DNA of 64,000 nucleotides, taken from Perca fluviatilis (Eukaryota; Chordata; Actinopteri; Perciformes; Percidae). Positions 58,926 to 64,000 of the stretch are shown here, in pieces (the stretch's first letter is position 1; every line of letters starts with the position of its first letter). The notes beneath the pieces were generated by a model. That model searched no databases and was not told where the DNA came from. It was given only the letters and a program-made list of their open reading frames with translations. Made by a program: the position numbers and the translations under genes. The DNA lies in NCBI RefSeq assembly GCF_010015445.1, contig NC_053133.1, forward strand, positions 2,716,764-2,780,763. Direction: 5' to 3'.

Positions 58926-60329
58926 AGTGTTGGGACGTTATTTCACAAAACTGTCGGGGAGCTTGAGAATTAGGCTGTCATCCTCTCAGTAAGGGAACCG
59001 GAAACCCCTATACAACTGTTTTAACAGGTTGAGTAGTACTCTTTGTGACAAGTTAACTGATCTCAGTTAGTACAATTAGTGGAGTGGCCCTTTAAATGCT
59101 TAAAAACTGTGATTAATTCCATTTACCTCCATTGTTTTGGGGTGAAAGTAGGAATCTCTGAAACCAGCCTCTCAAAAACCCCGACACTTAAACCAAAACT
59201 ATTTTCATGGCTGCATGCCGTTAGAGCTAAGTGAGAAAATGTTATTTTATCATTTGTGTGAACTGCTCCTTTAAAGCTAACCGTAACAATATCATATCTG
59301 GTACATTGTGCTAGTCATGTTACTGGAATTCAGGGTAATGAAGCTGTTTCTGCAAACACGTACAAAGTAGAAGCCGGGCAGACTCCCTGCACTCCTCTCT
59401 GCATGATCAAAGATAGCGTGAGCACTTACAAGCAGAACATCATGCACGAGAAGAAGAACCGGTTCCAGTTGCAGAAATAACTCATTTGCCGGCGCACTTT
59501 AATTCAAAGCCATCCTTTTTCCAAATGTGCTGTCATAGCTGCCGCGCAATGGCAGACTGGGCTGTGTTCTCGCATGCATGGCAATGCTAAGTAAGCGTGT
59601 AAGTATTCCAAATGTCAGCCCGGCTCATCGTTGTTATTAATGAGCTTCAGGTGGCAGGACTGGATCATTTTCCATGGAAATTCAATGCATTTTAAATAGC
59701 AGTGGATCAACATTCCAGGCCGGGATTTACATAAGGTAATTGCAGGATGCTGAAAGTACCTTGTTGCTGGCAATGGATTTTTTTCCCCCCATCCTTACCT
59801 TCAGTAATACAGTCAAATCCATTAAGTAGGCAATAAATACAAGGCAAGACTGTATGGTCCATGACAGATAATGGCCCCTCTCCAGAATATCTATGTATTT
59901 ACCCTTGGACAGTTACAGCTACTGTTCTAGCAGACACACTCCTCTATAGTCTGAGTTTAGCGTCCTTTTCTTCTTCACCTGCTAAAGGACATCTGACAAC
60001 CTCGGTCTTATGTGCTATTGTTTCCTGCTGCAGTTGGTTAGCTGTTTGCAAAGGAGGAAGTGTAGGAGAATTGAGATGAGGCCCCATGTTACACCTCTCT
60101 GAGGTCTACCTGAGGCAGCTGCTATGGGGGTCTGGGGAAATTAACTGTAGATAGAGAGTGAGAACACAGAGACAATAGTGCCATGCTGTAGGTATGAAGA
60201 GGTGGAGAGGGACTTCAATCAACTGAACTCCTAAAAAGAAAAAAGACACATTTTCTTCTGTGGCTTAGTCAACTGGTGGTTATAACATCTTGCTCCAGGC
60301 TGGATTATTAACATGTCTAGCTTTTTCCT

Positions 60330-60560
60330 AGTCTCGCATTGCCAGACCTTCCTCCACAGCGCTGCAGCTCTGGTTTATTGGCCTTTTTTTCTTTTTTTTT
60401 AACCAATCGCAGTCGTCTTGGGGTAAGGGTTAGGGTGCTGGACGGAGCAACGGTGCCTCTGCAAAATAGCCTCGGGAAGGAAGGATGTGTACGTTCAAAA
60501 GTTTTTTTTTTTTTTTTAGCCGTGCAAGAGAAAACTCAGATTGGACGGATAGCTCTAGCT
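60330..60560. repeat. MITE (CTAGTCTCGCATTGCCAGAC family), copy 1
   Basis: ctagtctcgcattgccagac, cttcctccac and later gagaaaactcagattggacg recur at 27775-27925, and the inverse end occurs at 51585-51612. Confidence 0.6.
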
Positions 60561-60639
60561 CGACTGGAGTTTAAAATGCCAACACAAAGGAAGCGGAAGA
60601 TGACGGACATCCGGCCAAAAATGAGGGACATCCGGCAGA

Positions 60640-60820
60640 GTAATCCTTTGCCTGCCAAGAGCTGTCTGAGGTTTCTGCCTAAAAGGAAGTTTTTCCTCGC
60701 CACTGTTGCGCCAAATGCGTGCTCGTGGGAAATCGTTGGGTCTTCTGTAAAGTGTCTTGAGATAACTCTTGATGATTTGATACTATAAGTGCATTTAAAT
60801 TGAATTGAATTGAATTGAAA
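60640..60820 (+). repeat. L2-type LINE 3' tail
   Basis: The sequence gttggg..tgtaaagtgtcttgaga followed by gatttgatactataa and (TTGAA)n is the usual 3' end of fish L2-type LINEs. Confidence 0.65.
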
Positions 60821-62404
60821 AATCCCCAAAATGAAACGTCGTCGATGTAGACGAGCCTTTTCCACGAAGTGGAGTACCATGGTCCTTAGGTGGTAGTTGG
60901 CCTCTGTGGGTCTCTGACACAGCCCGCTCAGCAGCTCATAACAGACATGGGCTGATGCCCCTCCTTCCTCTGCACAGACACACTCTTCCCCCAGAAACCC
61001 GGGGATTATGCGTTGGAGCCGTTAAGTGATGAATACACTCCGAGAGTGCTCTGTGTATTTCTTTCAAATAAGACTGATGGAGGGACGGGGTGCAGCCGAC
61101 AGCAAAAGCTTTTCTTGTTCGGAAATAAAATGGGCGTTGAAGTGATCCTCCAACCTGGATGGAGATGTTGGTTGAAGTTGGCCATGATCAGAACTGACAG
61201 GGAGACAGGAAGAACTAGGTGCTCTGATTAATATGAAAGAGAGGTGGGGGGGGGGGGACGGTGGTGCTGTCTGTTTTTCTCTCAGTCTCATTAACACTGT
61301 TGGCTCCAGAATGTGTTAGCTAACAGCGCATGTATTCCCCTGGTGGAGCCTTTCTCCACTGAGGCTGTAATTAGGACATTTCCTCCACAGCCTTTTCAAC
61401 ACAGCTGTCTGATTGGAGGAAAAGGTCCCGCGTAATTACAGAGGCCCCGTGCAATCCCCCCCCCACCCCATCCCGACGCTGCTGGGCGGCCTAAACAAAT
61501 CACAAACAAGCATTTTAAGTAAAGGATCAAAGGACGTGGACGTCTATATCTGATCAGACAATTCTCCATCGCAAACATTTCTGATCCCAAGTCGAGTCGA
61601 AGTTTTCTTTTCTCTCACCGCAGGTAGACCTTTCAGAGGGGGGGGGGCGACTACTTTGCCAGCTCTCTCATAAGCTCATTGGATTTGCTCTCATGCCAAC
61701 GTCTTACTTAATTAGCCTGCACATTTTTTACGGGCATAAATCGCTTTTACATCACTGCCAGCGGAGCGCACCGCAAAGTGGGTCGATCATATATTATGTT
61801 GATCCTGCTTGGCGCAGTTAAAGCCATACATTACATTTGAATTTGTCGAAGAGCTGAGAGCCGCTGGCGTAATTCTTCTTTGTTGTGCTGTCAGCACTAA
61901 TCTCTCCCCAGGGGTCTCCGCATCAGCTTTCTCTTTCTCTCTCGATGCTGCCCCCAGATCGGATGAGTAAAGGGACGCAGGGATTGAGGCGAGCCAGGAG
62001 GGCACCCACACATCTCTCCGTCACCCCCACCGCCCCTCCCAACACGTAAACCTGCCTCCCCCTCGCTCCCTCATCAGCGAGCTCAAGATCTCAAGTTTAG
62101 TGATTTCTAAACTCACGGACTAAATATTTCACAAACTTTAAAGCTGCACTAATCTTCACATGACGCTATGTTTTCCATAAACAATGGATTAACTGACGAC
62201 GTGGAATGTGGAAAGGGTCGTCCAATCCGAGACTTTTTAGGCACCGACCGAATTGCCTCTAAAGTATCGAGTATTACTAGTACTATTACAAAATGCCTCG
62301 TCATTCAATACCTAATTTCAATCCCTAAGGAGTAAATCTCATCAGTGTCAGTGAGCCAATAAGCACGCAGCATGCTTCTACCAAGATCTAATGATGCTGG
62401 TGAT

Positions 62405-63768
62405 CAGGGATGGAATGTAACAAAGTACATTTACTTAAGTACTTGAGTCCAAATGTTGAGGTACTTGTACTTTACTTGAGTTTTTTCTCTTCATGCCACT
62501 TTCTACTACTACTCTGCTACATCTCAGAGAGAAATATTGGACTTTTGACTCCACTACATTCATCTGTTACAGCTTTAGTTACTAGTTACTTTAGTTACTC
62601 CACTACATTCATCTGTTACAGCTTTAGTTACTAGTTACTTTAGTTACTCCACTACATTCATCTGTTACAGCTTTAGTTACTAGTTACTTTAGTTACTCCA
62701 CTACATTCATCTGTTACAGCTTTAGTTACTAGTTACTTTAGTTACTCCACTACATTCATCTGTTCCAGCTTTAGTTACTAGTTACTTTAGTTACTCCACT
62801 ACATTCATCTGTTCCAGCTTTAGTTACTAGTTACTTTAGTTACTCCACTACATTCATCTGTTACAGCTTTAGTTACTAGTTACTTTAGTTACTCCACTAC
62901 ATTCATCTGTTCCAGCTTTAGTTACTAGTTACTTTAGTTACTCCACTACATTAATCTGTTCCAGCTTTAGTTACTAGTTACTTTAGTTACTCCCCTACAT
63001 TCATCTGTTCCAGCTTTAGTTACTAGTTACTTTAGTTACTCCGCTACATTCATCTGTTCCAGCTTTAGTTACTAGTTACTTTAGTTACTCCACTACATTC
63101 ATCTGTTCCAGCCTTAGTTACTAGTTACTTTAGTTATTCCGCAACATTCATCTGTTCCAGCTTTAGTTACTAGTTACTTTAGTTACTCCGCTACATTCAT
63201 CTGTTCCAGCTTTAGTTACTAGTTACTTTAGTTACTCCACTACATTCATCTGTTCCAGCTTTAGTTACTAGTTACTTTAGTTACTCCACTACATTCATCT
63301 GTTACAGCTTTAGTTACTAGTTACTTTAGTTACTCCACTACATTCATCTGTTCCAGCTTTAGTTACTAGTTACTTTAGTTACTCCACTACATTCATCTGT
63401 TCCAGCTTTAGTTACTAGTTACTTTAGTTACTCCACTACATTCATCTGTTCCAGCTTTAGTTACTAGTTACTTTACACATTAAGATTCCTGCACACAGAA
63501 CACACATAGTTTATAAAATACAATGCTTTATTATAAATTAAACTACCCAACAATATATACGGTAGCCGGTTTGGATTGTTTCCAGTTTCTATAATGGGAG
63601 GGTACTTTTACTTTTAAAACTTTAAGTACATTTTCCTGATTATACTTACATACTTTTACTTAAGTAACATTTCCAATGCAGGATTTTTACTTGTAACAGA
63701 GTACTTTTTTTACAGTGTGCTATTAGTTCTTTTACTTAAAAAAGATCTGAATACTTCTTCCACCGCTG
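62405..63768. mobile_element. hAT MITE expanded by a 49-bp tandem array
   Basis: Ends CAGGGATGGAATG and CTTCTTCCACCGCTG are imperfect inverted repeats. Perfect 8-bp duplications CTGGTGAT are at 62397-62404 and 63769-63776. The 1364-bp length is due to the tandem array; the sister copy at 40861-41360 is 500 bp with a single unit. Confidence 0.88.
62549..63479. repeat. Tandem array, 19 units of 49 bp
   Basis: The unit (ctccactacattcatctgtt then acagctttagttactagtta and ctttagtta) repeats with a constant 49-base spacing from 62549 to 63431. Units differ mainly at one site (ttacag or ttccag) and a few single bases, so the array is young. Confidence 0.95.
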
Positions 63769-64000
63769 CTGGTGATTGGCTGTCTGACGTTCCACGTCGT
63801 AGAGACACGCAGGAAAAACGACGTTACACCGAGACGGGGCTCGCGTAGTCGCAGCTGAAACGTAAATTTGATTTGATTTGTGCCGTAATGTGTAATGTTG
63901 TAATTTCTTTTTGTTTAATAAAATCGGTATTGAAAAAAGTATGGTTTAGGAACCCGAGGAGGTGCAGAAGTCTAGTTTTCTCTCCGACCACGTGAGTTAT

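Larger units (their letters stand above)
55926..62218. other. Intergenic DNA downstream of arhgap12, candidate conserved non-coding elements
   Basis: Apart from the repeats near 58651, 60330 and 60640 this stretch has few MITEs. Segments 56160-56400, 59390-59760 and 61380-61930 have mixed composition with TAATTAG, ATTAATTG, CAGGTG and ATTTGCAT-like motifs and no open frames with domains. In human, ZEB1, a gene rich in distal enhancers, neighbours ARHGAP12 (remembered), so these may be its enhancers. Confidence 0.3.
62219..63998. repeat. Third copy of the TAGGGCTGGGTA family, split by a younger element
   Basis: Sequence 62219-62404 (ccgagactttttaggcaccg) and 63769 onward (tgattggctgtctgacgttc) align in order with 50665-50816 and 50816 onward in the copy at 50641. 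The gap is exactly the hAT element 62405-63768 plus its duplication. Confidence 0.7.

Noticed and set aside
62549..63479. Regular 49-bp periodicity resembling a CRISPR-like array
   Set aside because: The whole unit repeats with no variable spacers, it lies inside a hAT MITE with a target duplication, and the genome is eukaryotic.

Overview
The window is nuclear DNA of a ray-finned (teleost) fish. It shows GT-AG exons separated by long AT-rich introns, many CA/GT microsatellites, and a dense load of fish-type mobile elements: Tc1, an RTE/Rex3-like LINE, tRNA-derived SINEs, and many short hAT and TTAA-type MITEs with intact target duplications. There are no bacterial operons, CRISPR arrays or phage modules. 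All family names come from memory of the families; no search could be run.

The one clear host gene is arhgap12 on the + strand. Sixteen coding exons between 30018 and 54328 join in frame into 617 residues: WW1, a degenerate WW-like stretch plus WW2, a PH domain, a basic linker and a complete RhoGAP domain ending in a stop at 54326-54328. The 3' UTR runs to about 55925 and has three AATAAA signals. The N-terminal SH3 exon of the family is not in the window and should lie upstream. At 15148-15234 an open 29-codon exon-like segment follows a TATA box and ends at a GT donor whose phase matches the 30018 exon. It could be an alternative first exon giving a protein without SH3. A second exon-like segment, 42040-42162 (41 codons), would insert into the PH domain.

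Layout. 1-14.7 kb: upstream sequence full of MITEs; no gene recognised. 14.8-15.2 kb: candidate alternative promoter and first exon. 15.3-29.9 kb: transposon-rich first intron of that isoform, with a degraded Tc1 copy inside a TA repeat, an old LINE fragment broken by later insertions, a structurally full-length but defective RTE-like LINE with a 17-bp target duplication, and Tc1 remnants. 30.0-54.3 kb: arhgap12 exons, with introns holding nested MITEs, a SINE and an L1-type fragment. 54.3-55.9 kb: 3' UTR. 55.9-62.2 kb: intergenic DNA with low repeat content and homeobox-like AT motifs, possibly conserved non-coding DNA. 62.2-64.0 kb: nested hAT MITEs, one carrying 19 copies of a 49-bp tandem unit.

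For biology, the most interesting points are the two candidate alternative exons of arhgap12. For genome dynamics, they are the nested insertions whose order can be read from target duplications and from empty sister copies in the same window.
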